Positions 53,701 to 64,000 of a stretch of 64,000 nucleotides of DNA are shown here, one piece after another (position 1 is the first letter of the stretch; every line of letters begins with the position of its first letter). The position numbers and the translations under genes are program-made. The stretch spans positions 7,189,501-7,253,500 of the forward strand of contig NC_092563.1 of assembly GCF_037975245.1 (NCBI RefSeq). The letters are read 5' to 3'. The notes beneath the pieces are model-generated. The model ran no database searches. It was given only the letters and a program-made list of their open reading frames with translations, and had not been told where the DNA came from. The stretch comes from Apostichopus japonicus. Taxonomy: Eukaryota; Echinodermata; Holothuroidea; Aspidochirotida; Stichopodidae.

Positions 53701-56700
53701 TAAACGCTTTGCTTCCCCGTGTAGCATGCAAAAAAGTGTCATGAAAACATTTTATAGTATTGTGTAAAATCTTCACTTTTTGTTAAAAATGCTATAACAA
53801 AGAAGAAAAAAGAGAAAAACACAAAGTTGTTACCAACTAGAGTGTACTAATGATGTCAGAACACTTCCATGAGACACTGCCTTTGTTTTTTTTGGGGGTT
53901 AAAACTACTTCATTACAGGGACCTAAATTACTTCAAAAAATACTGCTAGGATTTTATGGATATGATAGTTTTGAAATATCTTGACCCATTAATCAATAAG
54001 TTTCCTTAAAATGGAAAAAAATAATAACAAATAAAAAATTGAGAAAGTACTTAAGTTTGAACCTTGCTATCTAGCTATTGCCATTTTATTTGCTATTGGA
54101 GACTGATATTTGACAAAAAATTTGCTTGCTGTAAAATTAATTTAAGAGTTACTAATGTTTTTGTTTTTGTGTGTGTTTACTTCAAACAGTGATTATTTCT
54201 GAGACTGCCTAATGTCAATGAGGCTATACTTTTCATATTTCTGGAGAATTTAGCGACTTAAATGACTTTATGTTGATGTTAAGTTGATTCATTTTACTTG
54301 TTACAAAGTTTGCTCTTAAAGAGTAAACCAAATGTCACAAACTTCCAGTTGGGAGGGAACAGGGGTGTGGGTGGGTGGAACATAGGAATTAGGAGAGGGG
54401 TGAAGGAAGTAAATTGTCAATTTCCCACTGTTCCCTACCCATATACGACCCACTAAATGTCTTTTCTTAATGGTTAGTGTAAAACAATCACCTTGAATGA
54501 AATTAGGAAGTGATTTCTATGTCATCTGGAATTTGTGAAGGACTCAGTTTTGAATGATGCTCTTGTAATCTAATCCATGGTTGCACATGTCATTTGTTAA
54601 TACCGAAACTTAACAATATTTTTTCCCTCTTTTTCCTTTTTTTTTTAATCAGATGTTCTTTGCTTATAGTTAGGTTGTATCAAGTTTTTCTCTGTCAAAA
54701 TACATACTGGTACTTTGGTATATTATTTGGTATATTATTTCCATGTTCTATTTTTAGAAAAAAAATCCTTCATATATGTAATTTCCTGGTTATAGAGGCT
54801 TTCACAGGAACCTAAAGCAAATTTTTTTGGATGCATCGTTCACATTTCTTCACCTTGCTGATTAAAGGGGAAGGGGGAGGACTTCAACTGGAATGTTTGA
54901 AAAATGCGAGATGCTTCTTAATTTTTTCTACATATTGAAGAGAGTGAGGCTTATTACCAGGGTATCTAAATAGTGTCTGAGGTCGACCACACGATCGCCG
55001 GCAGTCTTCGTAAACTCACATTAAACTTTACTTTTAATACTGAATCTTTATAGCCACCAACTTGTGTTATGCTGACATCTCGCAAGAAAATTTCAGGTGC
55101 CAAACATCTGTGAAGTTTCTTGTAGGATTTGCTCTTTGTGTGCTTTTCAAAATATAAAACATGTATCAAGTATGTGTATCAAGTACGTGTATCAGGTATA
55201 TGTGTAACTATGGGATAAAGTAAACAAGAAATGTCTATCAAGTGGTTTTCACGACAGTTGTGAAAACTACATATCTATCAAGTGGATATCAAGTATATGT
55301 GTAATTTTTTACACATGAGAATTGTCCAACTTTCATAATGTATACTTATCAAGTATTATGTGAAACGTACAAAAGCATTTAAATCCATATATACAGTTGC
55401 ATGTGGAGGAAAATCATTATTGTTAACATTAATTTTTTGTTTTTGTCCACTTCAGTTCTGCAGACTGTTGTACATACATTAAGCAGTTTCCCATAATTGA
55501 ACTTTGGCTAGAGGGTTAACAAGGTTTAAACTTGTAATGTAAAACTAACCATTTGTAGATCCAAGGTATTCTTTTTCTCTTCAATAAGCTTAAATATGCA
55601 CAGAAAGACCCCTTACCATTTTTACCAGAATTCTGAAAATGTTTAACCCATCAAAAGCCAGATCGTTTGCACCTTTCTTGGAGTTGCATTGTATATCGTC
55701 TTTTGCAGAACTATGAACTTTTATGCAGAAAAGTGTCATTTGTAATTTTTGGGGTGATTACAAAACTTGCCATTACCAAGGCAACTAAAGTGATGCATTG
55801 CTTCAGGGTATCAATTGGTTGTCTCTGCTACCAAATCTTGTTTTGCGATAGTCTATAGTGAAATGTAGCACAGGACATTTAACTCACCCTCACCCCCTCA
55901 CCCCCATTTCATTTGACATAATCTCGAAGTAGTAATTGAAATGGATTGATTAAGCATTGGTTGTCACAAAACAATTGCCATCATGATGTTCTAAACTTAG
56001 TGATTTTTTGTTGGAATTGTAACAATTATCTGTAGCAAATTAATATGCATGTACGTATAGTACTGCAGCTGACATCAAGATTGTATTTTGAGGTCTTTAA
56101 GCAAACAAAGCTCTTCATTGGCTCAGTGAACACAATTTCCTCTTCATCATGATTGATTGATTATCCATCTGTTATAATATTGTGTTTTGTTCTCATAATT
56201 GGATGATGCATATCCCTGCATGTCTTTTCTCTGTTTGTGTAGTTCTCACTATTTTTAATATAGTAATTCATCTTTGTTTAATAGAATAAAATATACTTTA
56301 CACTGGCCCTACAGTGATTTTCATTTTTAACATAAGTTATGTTAAATACTTAATGACAACAAGTAGTGCATATTTTTCATACATATTATTTGATTCCTTT
56401 TTTTGGCATTTTTATTTTTGGTCTTCAAATAGCTTAAATTATTTGTATTACTTCTTTAGCCAGGCTGCGGGTTACTGGACTATTCCTTTCAGAGATTTTT
56501 ATTTAATAATTTTCTATTAAAAAAATATAGGAAACTTCAAACTTCCAGTAAGATTAATTTCAATATTCTTCCTTGTCACATTTTGCACAAACCCTTCTTC
56601 AGATTAAATTTTTTTTTTATTTGTGGAAAACTGGATATAATTTTGTAAGAATGTCACACAAAAAGTAGTCTTCTGATACATTTCTGTACAATTTGGAACC

Positions 56701-58824
56701 CACCAAGAGTAGCAACCCATTAATACCCCTGAATTCATGGTCTTGATTTCACACAAACGTATGAATAACTCTTTGATATACTGTTTTTCTTACAAAACTA
56801 ACCCACCTTCCGTTGGTGACTTGAGATTTTCAAACTAAATAATCAACTATTTAATTTGCCAACCGGTGCAACTAATAAATTTTGAAGGAGAAAATCTTTA
56901 ATAACATGAAATATTTTGATGTTACCCAACTTTTCTTGATGGTATCGTTCTTGCTTTCCTTGATAAAATGGGAACATGTTATCACTTGATTGCTTCACAT
57001 TTAAATATGTTTACGAGAAACCTTGGCATATTCTTTTTCTTTCTCTATCGAACTAAACTGCGCATACTTGGTTAACTACTTAATGTCATCGACCATGAAC
57101 CCAAGCGACGTTAAGATGCTTTTCTTGAAGTAAGATATTTGAATGGTAGTAAGTATAGTGATATGCAGTGTTGTACAATTTCCTGATCTTTCACTTAAAT
57201 GTTTTAATGCGACGACTTGAGTTTTGTAAAATATAATCAAATTAAAAGAGGTTTTTTATTTCGCAACTTAATTAGTAGTTTGCATTTCACTTAAATGCCT
57301 TCTTCTTCATCTTCTTCTTGTTTTTTCATTGAAAAGTTTTCCTAGCATACTCGTTTGGTTGCATATATACAATTTTGGGAATTCTTGCTGTATTATGAGT
57401 GTTTTGTCATGGGCTTATTATATCTTGAGCTATAAATAAACGAAAATAACAGTTATCACAGAATAAAATGTTCGTCAATATCTTTTGTAAAGATAATGAA
57501 GGGCATCGGTAGTCATTTTGTACTTTGTGTAGTGAAAAATAATAAAGAATCATCGGCTGTAAATGAAATAAATTCAGCTGTTTTGTTTTTGATTATTCTT
57601 CTATGTGATTGGCATTATGTATGGAGGGGGGGGGGTGGGGTTGGATGCACACCTCCTTTTTCAACCGCTCATAAAGAAATTAAAAATATTTATTAGGACT
57701 ATCTTGCTTGTAGACCTCATTAATAGCCTAGCTATGCTTCAGAATGCAATGTATCTTTATTCTGGGGAGGACCTCTGCTCCCCCACTCCCCCCCCCACAT
57801 GGAAGTCGACATCAACAACCCTAGGGGCACATCTGCTCTTTATAATCTGCACTTTATAATCCTTGCAAAATGTCAATGATCCTGACGTACAGCAAAGATG
57901 TTAACAATTCCCTCTGTTTCTCTGCTATTGAACTTTTGTGCATCAAGTTTTTATCAAGCTTTTTGGGACAGTGTTGCTCCTTTAATCCCAGAAAAAATAC
58001 CAGTACCATTTAATGTGATTGTATTTCAAATGAGAAGGCAACAGCTATCAATTTTGAAATTATCTTAGTTTCTCTTTCAGTGTGATTTTAATATCTATAT
58101 GAAAAAGCAATAAAAGAATATATTTCCATTTGAATCAGGGGCAAAGCTTGACTATTGTTTGTATGTGGACCCAATGCTTTTCTAGGTGGGTAGGCATGAC
58201 CAATTTTCTGACAATTTTTTTTTGGGGGGGCAGACATATTTTGTGGCCTCCCGTACCCTGGCTATGTCGCTGTTACTAGTGTATTAGCTTTATCCTTTGT
58301 AATTGTAACTTGAGATGTATTTGATAGATTTTGTTGTACTTGTCCAAAATTATAAGATCAAGTGCCAAAAGCTTCTGTATTTTTTTGTCGTAAGTTTTGG
58401 TGGTTATGTTAGAATGGTATTTTAATTTCCACAATAGCTCTGGAAGCTGGCAAATCATCAGTAGTAATTGAAAACTTTGCACAGCATCTCTCCATTCCAT
58501 CCTCTCCAATGCACCCCACCTCCTTAAAGGCATTGACGACTCGCCCCAAACAGCATGCCGCAACGTTGCTTGCGAGTGAAGTTTTTCTCTTGTCGTTACA
58601 AAATGCAGACAGTAATGAAACGTGATACCTTGTTATCTTTAGCTGGACCTGACATGTTCATCGGTGTATTGTTTGTACACTGTGCTGTGGGTATTGACCA
58701 CAGCTGTATGTACTGATTGTACACTATAGTGTCTAACTACCGATGGTAGCAAGCTGTGTGTGTATTTTCTGGGATCGATGGTGGTGTCTAACACTTCTGT
58801 TACACCTCATTCTAAACTAGGTCA
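50788..58824 (+). other. TE-poor AT-rich region, possible long 3' UTR
   Basis: About 8 kb follow the MARVEL stop codon with no recognised coding exon or transposon, in contrast with the rest of the window. The only clear structures are a minisatellite (51335-51870), a short TATG/TACG run (52345-52400) and G/C runs near 57630 and 57785. Poly(A)-signal hexamers AATAAA occur at several places, for example 58109-58114. A long 3' UTR is inference; intergenic sequence is equally possible. Confidence 0.35.
51335..51870. repeat. ~90-bp minisatellite
   Basis: About six units anchored on acatattaacatagatgagtt (at about 51411, 51496, 51591, 51676, 51771, 51856). Unit lengths vary between about 85 and 95 bp through small indels such as loss of tgtac. 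Confidence 0.9.
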
Positions 58825-58832
58825 GATTACCG

Positions 58833-59140
58833 CAGGCGCGTAGCCAGGAATTTGCCAAGGGAGGGGCGAACCTGTAGGCAAAACTATCAGAGCCGTAGAT
58901 TCTGCATTGAAAACACTCTAAGCATAGCGCCACCATAAGTTGGCGCTACGCGTACAAGAAAATTTTGTCTGAAAATGCCTCCCAGATCGCTGGAAATGGC
59001 ACTTCCCAGGCCTTGTATTAAAGTTGCATCTAAGCTTGAAATTACTAGTGATATCATAAAAACATACCAAAAAAAAATATATATGCTCAAGGGGGGGGGG
59101 CGGTGGCCCCCTTCGCCCCTCCCCCTTGGCTGCGCGCCTG
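58833..59140. mobile_element. hAT-type MITE, copy 2
   Basis: A 308-bp element with TIRs CAGGCGCGTAGCCA and, reversed, CAGGCGCGCAGCCA, flanked by the exact 8-bp duplication GATTACCG (58825-58832, 59141-59148). The interior is closely related to 7251-7533. Confidence 0.92.
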
Positions 59141-59148
59141 GATTACCG

Positions 59149-61353
59149 GCATTAGACGTTTCTTTTTGCGCGAGTCTTCACACCCTTTAAGCTGTCTGCA
59201 TCCCATGTTTATTGAACCTCGAGACCAACTATTTTCAAAGCTAAATATTCCAAGATAATGCGGAGGACATTAACAAATCACACACAATCAACAATTTGAT
59301 GACAAAATGGTGGCAGTTGGAAGTGTTTGGTTATTTCCGTATGGCAATTATGATGCGTATTGACATTACATAATGAAAAAGTTGGTAAACAATGTAATTT
59401 GTACTACTAAACACGTTTGCATTCATGAGTGCACCTTTCGTGACAACACTTCCCACCAATCAGAAAGGGTAAGTATTGTTGTAAACAAAAATTGTCGTCT
59501 GCTATGTTTTAGTGTGACGTATGTAGAATTAGTGTATACATGGCAGGCAAGTACACATTGTGATGTGGTATGTATTAATGTACGTGTACCACAGTAAACT
59601 TCAAATCTTCCTAGTCTTGTGATTCTCATTAAAAGAAACATCATCAGCCCAGGGACCCCGGTTACAGCTCGATAAGCAGCGAAACATGATGTGTTCAGGG
59701 AACTCCCTGATGTGTTTCATGTTACAAACAATTCGAACATCACATGTCTAAAAGTATAGGCATAATATTTACATGTTTCAAATAGCAATTCAAGTGTGAC
59801 ATGATCTTTCTACTAAAGCAAAAAGGCTATATGGGAGTAGGATGCTTGTTTTTACTTACATTTTTCTTTGCCTGCATGTGCCATTGGGGATGTAATCGTA
59901 TATTGGATCCTTGCTATTGAGAAATGTGGCCTGGTGACTGCAACAGGTAACATTTATGTGACTGAAATATTGTAATTTTCAGGCGCATTGTTAATACAGG
60001 GGCTAGGCCTGACGTGAGTCGGACGGCAAATGAGCTGAGCGAATAAGGTGAATCAAAATAAGAACTGAATTGTATCCATGTTACCTGTATCGATGGATAT
60101 GCCGGTCCACCAAAAGGGTTTTGATGTGTTGTCTACAGGGCTAACTGGTGCTTTCTATGGCACTCATGTGTAATAATAACACATGATGCCTAACATTTGT
60201 CGTTATCTAGCCTAAGTTAACTTAAAGTACTATATGCAGTAACCTTAGTTAGGCTAGGCTTCTATAGTTCTAGTGCAGCCTAGGCCTAACCTATGTGTAC
60301 AGTAGCGTAGCAGGTATGGATCCGTTCCACCAAGTTGTAGTTTTGCAGAATTTCGATCTCAGTATCTCAGTGAGTCTTCAAGAAATATTCATTATCATTG
60401 TAAGAAAACGAAAATTGTTGATAGTTGTAAAATTCATGAGATTTTTATCAAAACTAGGTTGTAAATCATAATATGATGGTATACGTAACTGCATGGGCCT
60501 AGCTACTGTGATTTGTCAATTCGCGATAATAAGGCCTAAGGGCACCACCCATGTTCATCTAAACAGTAAAAGGATAGTAGTAGTGATGTGTTTGCTCAGC
60601 TGTATATTTCCATCCTTCAGCAATTGGATTTCGTCGATGGTTTGAACAGATTCCACAAGGAATGGAGAGAATTTTACTTGGTAACGGTCGGAAGTTAAGC
60701 AGCTTGAAGCAAGGAAAATTTTCCCGTAGTCGCTTGTGCATGGAGGTTTAGGCTACTGTATAATTCTGCTAAATGAGTGAAATAATTTACAAAAGTTTCT
60801 CAGAATACAAAACTGATATTTCCTTGTTTCACTGTGTCAACTCTGGCCATTTCCTACGAATTGTTCTTTACAAGAACTGGCTTATGTAGTCTAAATTCCC
60901 TTCTCAGCCTTGTGGCTAAGATCATGTGTAGTATCTGTTCCCTTTCGAAGGGAATGGTGATACACACCCGACGATGATCACACAGTCACAGTCCTGATGC
61001 AAGGGGACTGGGGTTGAGAGCGGATCAGTCGTTCGGTAGTTTGGTTTTTGTGCCCAGGTTCTTTCCTTGGTGACTTTTCTTAAAAAGTACTCTGGCCATT
61101 TCCTTTGTGGCTTTGTTAATTAAAGTTGCGAATAAAACAATGGATACAATTTAACTGCAATGTCTATCAATGCAGCTACATATATATGCATATATATAGG
61201 ACAAAAATCTATGGGACACACAAAGTTGCCATTCACCACCATAATAAGGGAGTAAGGCCTAACTTAGGCTACCTTACTGGGGCTAAGTGGAAGTGTAATG
61301 TAATGTTAGGCTTGGTGCTTACCTGTGGTTCTTTTGTTGTTGATGGTGTTACC
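59149..61353. other. no gene recognised
   Basis: No coding family or complete element seen. It contains an imperfect inverted repeat around CAGGGAACTCCCTG (59684-59724) and TAGGCCTA-rich stretches near 60250-60300. Confidence 0.5.
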
Positions 61354-62400
61354 AGGGGCCTGTTTCACAAAGCACTAAGTCGCGTCTTAGTGGTCTTAAG
61401 ACGCATCTTAGTGAATAGGACTTAGTGCCGGTTTCACAAAGATCACTAAGTCGCGTACAAGACTTAGTCCACTCTTCACTAAGTAGCATAACGGGACTTA
61501 GTCTACGTCTCGTATGGACGAGACTTAGGAACTGATCTCAGTGTATTTCTAGTCATGTGATCGCATTGGCGCCAATTTTAACCTGCTAATGTATTTATTT
61601 GTTTTATCACAAAATTCAGGTAATGATAATAATAAAAACAAATACAAAGAGTTGTGAAAGGAAGTGTTCTAAAAAAAACCTTTATGGCTTAACGAGTAGT
61701 GCACTCCCTGCTTAACTTTGAAAATATACATAAAGATATGTCTCCACATTCAAAACCACCTGCCCCTTGCCACAATTTTCCAACCTTTCCCTACCCATAT
61801 AACTCCCAGCTATAAGCCCACCCTCCACTCAAAACCTCCCATCCCTACCCTCACCCAACACCTGCTGAAACTTATGCCTGAAAAAGAAATTTGGGATTAC
61901 TATGGGTATCAAACAATTTGTTTGATTTTCTTTTTTAAATGCTAAAGTAAAAATGAAACAAAACTGTTAGCAAACTGCTTATCAACTGAAGAGCCTGTGT
62001 AATAGAATGTGTAAAAGTAAGTTGGTCTGATGCTTCGTTCCAGCAGGATCTTCTTCAGAGGCTCTCCGTCTACTTGACGTCAACCTATTAATAGTACATA
62101 AGTCTTGGCCAAAAATTGTGATTATAAAAGGCATTTTACTTGGTATTTACCTTTCCCATTCTCGCAACTGTAAAGTTCGTTCGTGCAATGAACTGTTAAA
62201 ACTTTTCGCGGTCAAAGGTCACAGCCTCGTTCATGTCAACAAAAATAAAATGTTAGCATGTTAAGACGCGTCTTAGTGGAGAACAGTTTTGTGAAACCGA
62301 GATCCAAACAGTACTTTACTAAGACGCATCTTAGTGTAAGTCGAGTTCGCACAGCACTAAGTCCTGTGTGCGTAAGTCGAGTTTAGTGAAACAGGCCCCT
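61354..62400. mobile_element. TIR element AGGGGCCTGTTTCAC, ~1.05 kb
   Basis: The left end AGGGGCCTGTTTCAC (61354-61368) is the exact reverse complement of the right end (62386-62400). Both ends carry several CACTAAG/CTTAGTG and AAGACGCGTCTTAG-type palindromic motifs. No target duplication was recognised, so the superfamily stays open. A Penelope-type terminal fragment (61958-62060) is nested inside. No coding capacity. Confidence 0.7.
61958..62060 (-). repeat. Penelope-type terminal fragment with hammerhead-like motif
   Basis: Matches 38169-38247 and extends further. On the minus strand it reads CTCTGAAGAAGATCCTGCTG, then GAACGAAGCATCAGACC, resembling a degenerate hammerhead core (CUGAAGA in place of CUGAUGA, GAAGC in place of GAAAC). 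Probably inactive. Confidence 0.55.
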
Positions 62401-63083
62401 GATATCCTTGGAATACATGCTCCTGTGTCATGAGCTTTTGTAAATTGAAGCTGCATGTTCCTTACAGCATAATTTTGAACAGTTTGACCATAGGAAACCA
62501 CTAGCATAGGAAACAACGTAACCTATGATAAGTCTGCTCTTGACCAGATTAGCAATATAGCTGAATAGCATAGAAGTCATAGGTCTAACAAAAGTTATAA
62601 TCCGTGTTGAAAGATGCTTCCTCTTTTGCTCTATCAGTTACCAGCTCAATGCGGTGTACAAACATGATATACACACCATCAGCCTCAAAAAGTGAGGGAA
62701 TGGCATAGAATTTCTCTCCAAAATGTAAACATTTCTCTTGCTAGTATGATAGTATTGTTGGTACCTTTAAATATCATATAGACTATTAAGTTAAAAAAGT
62801 AAATGCACTATTTACAGGCTAACAATAAGTACATATTTAGCAAACATCTATACCTGAGAAGACCCATCCTTTCTCAAACTATTTTCCATTGGTCAAGGAA
62901 TAATCTAGTGCTCAAAGTTTGTATAAAACTGTTGAAAGTTCTGAATGTTCCCTTACAAATTATATGGTACTTGTGTACAAAAACTGCTATAAACATCTTC
63001 TCACTTCTTTATAACAATGTGCCCATTCGTTGTATCATTTTGGGATGTGATACTAGATAAATTATTTCCAGTTGATGACCTTA
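62401..63083. other. no gene recognised
   Basis: AT-rich sequence without recognised coding or repeat family. Confidence 0.5.
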
Positions 63084-64000
63084 TAGTGCTGATATTTGTA
63101 ATCGATTTATTGCCAGTAGTCGCGATTACACTTTGAAAGTTTGATTAATGGCGCTCAAAAGCTAAGTTGCGATTACTCGACTACAAGCTAGCACTACACA
63201 TAATCTGCCTTGAAAAATGGCCTAACATATCAAAAACAACACTAAACAGTGTCAGCAAATATCGCAAAAGTACAGGTTCTCACGATGCTACTCTGGCATT
63301 GTGCTGTCTTAAAAATCGGCAAGCGCCTGCTCTGGTTAGATTCATGGTTTACTTGTCAGTTATATGCTTGTTCTGCAGTGGAACATTCAGTGGTAGCAAT
63401 GTTTGATCATTGCCCATAATCGCAATTTCGCAAGTTCTTAATCATTTACAATTGCCAAAGTAACATGTTTACAGTTACTTCTTTACTGGCCTACAGTAGT
63501 TCACATTTATAGGATGTCTGATCGAGTGTGATTGCAGTGTAGTTAAATTTTATTGTGCAAAATATGTGCCTGCTATTGTGCTAGGCTAGAGCCTAACCTA
63601 CAACATTGAACGACCTGCTACAGAAAACTCTTGCATACTAATCATCACCCCGCTCCAAGGTGTTACATCTATTCATTATTTGCACGTTCGTTTCCATTAG
63701 TGATGGTAGTTGTAGTGCCCTAGTAGATTCATTCGAATGTTTTTGATTTACAAGGAAGGATTTTAGGAAATTTTGTAGATTGAAAGTTGTTCACAGTTTT
63801 TGTTTAGTAAATGTATTAACATGATTTAGAGACCACACGTTAAGACACAAAAGAACAAATAAAGACAGTGCACCATGGAGAAAGATTTGTCTTGACAGTA
63901 TTTCTGCAATGTAAAAATGACAATGATGACGTCATAACTGTAACATAGTAATCGCGAGAAGAGCTGTGTGATTAATCGACTACAAAAGAAAGAGTCGACT
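63084..64000. mobile_element. probable left part of another hAT-like element
   Basis: Starts TAGTGCTGATATTTGTAATC. TAATCG/CGATTA and GTCGCGATTAC motifs cluster near this end and again at the window edge (GTAATCGCGAGAAG, ATTAATCGAC), the layout seen in the complete hATs here. The right terminus and target duplication would lie beyond the window, so this is inference from pattern. Confidence 0.4.

Overview
The window is eukaryotic, intron-bearing and packed with transposable elements. Frequent TAGGCCTA/TAGCCTA strings and the mix of repeats (Tx1-type L1, Penelope, CR1/jockey LINEs with a PHD+esterase ORF1, Ty3/Gypsy, Kolobok, many hAT and Harbinger-like MITEs) suggest a marine invertebrate, plausibly an echinoderm such as a holothurian. 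That assignment is inference. No bacterial-type gene, operon, CRISPR array or rRNA was seen.

Only one host gene can be assembled: a four-exon, plus-strand MARVEL-domain (MAL/plasmolipin/CMTM-like) four-pass membrane protein of 174 residues, with coding exons at 41948-42079, 43140-43307, 45133-45246 and 50677-50787. All three introns are phase 0 and each exon carries about one membrane segment. Its introns hold hAT elements, tandem repeats and a LINE fragment. A second possible host exon lies at 244-372.

Layout. 0.4-3.7 kb: decayed Tx1/L1 LINE (+). 3.8-5.3 kb: Penelope-like element with RT and GIY-YIG remains. 5.46-5.57 kb (-): a tRNA-like promoter fused to a hammerhead ribozyme. 5.95-9.4 kb (-): CR1/jockey-like LINE relic broken by other insertions. 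9.4-13.7 kb: no recognisable gene. 13.75-16.39 kb: 2.6 kb element with 44-bp terminal inverted repeats (TIRs). 17.27-18.99 kb: hAT element. 19.6-27.67 kb: CR1/jockey-type LINE (+) split by two hAT elements, one of which holds a Harbinger-like MITE. 27.67-37.58 kb (-): Ty3/Gypsy element split by a TTAA-flanked Kolobok-like element and a small hAT, its 5' part replaced by a 569-bp sequence also present at 16.6 kb. 38.8-40.4 kb: hAT element. 41.9-50.8 kb: MARVEL gene. 50.8-58.8 kb: AT-rich and TE-poor, possibly a long 3' UTR. 58.8-64 kb: MITEs and the left end of a probable further hAT.

The strongest unexpected pattern is a set of complete hAT-type elements with exact 8-bp target duplications whose ends differ (each with its own short subterminal motif), while three of them share one internal module. 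Other points: the tRNA-hammerhead fusion; a Kolobok-like element carrying convergent THAP and P2X7-C-terminal-like fragments plus an AGGTCA direct-repeat array; and a LINE tail ending about 12 bp before the last splice acceptor of the host gene.
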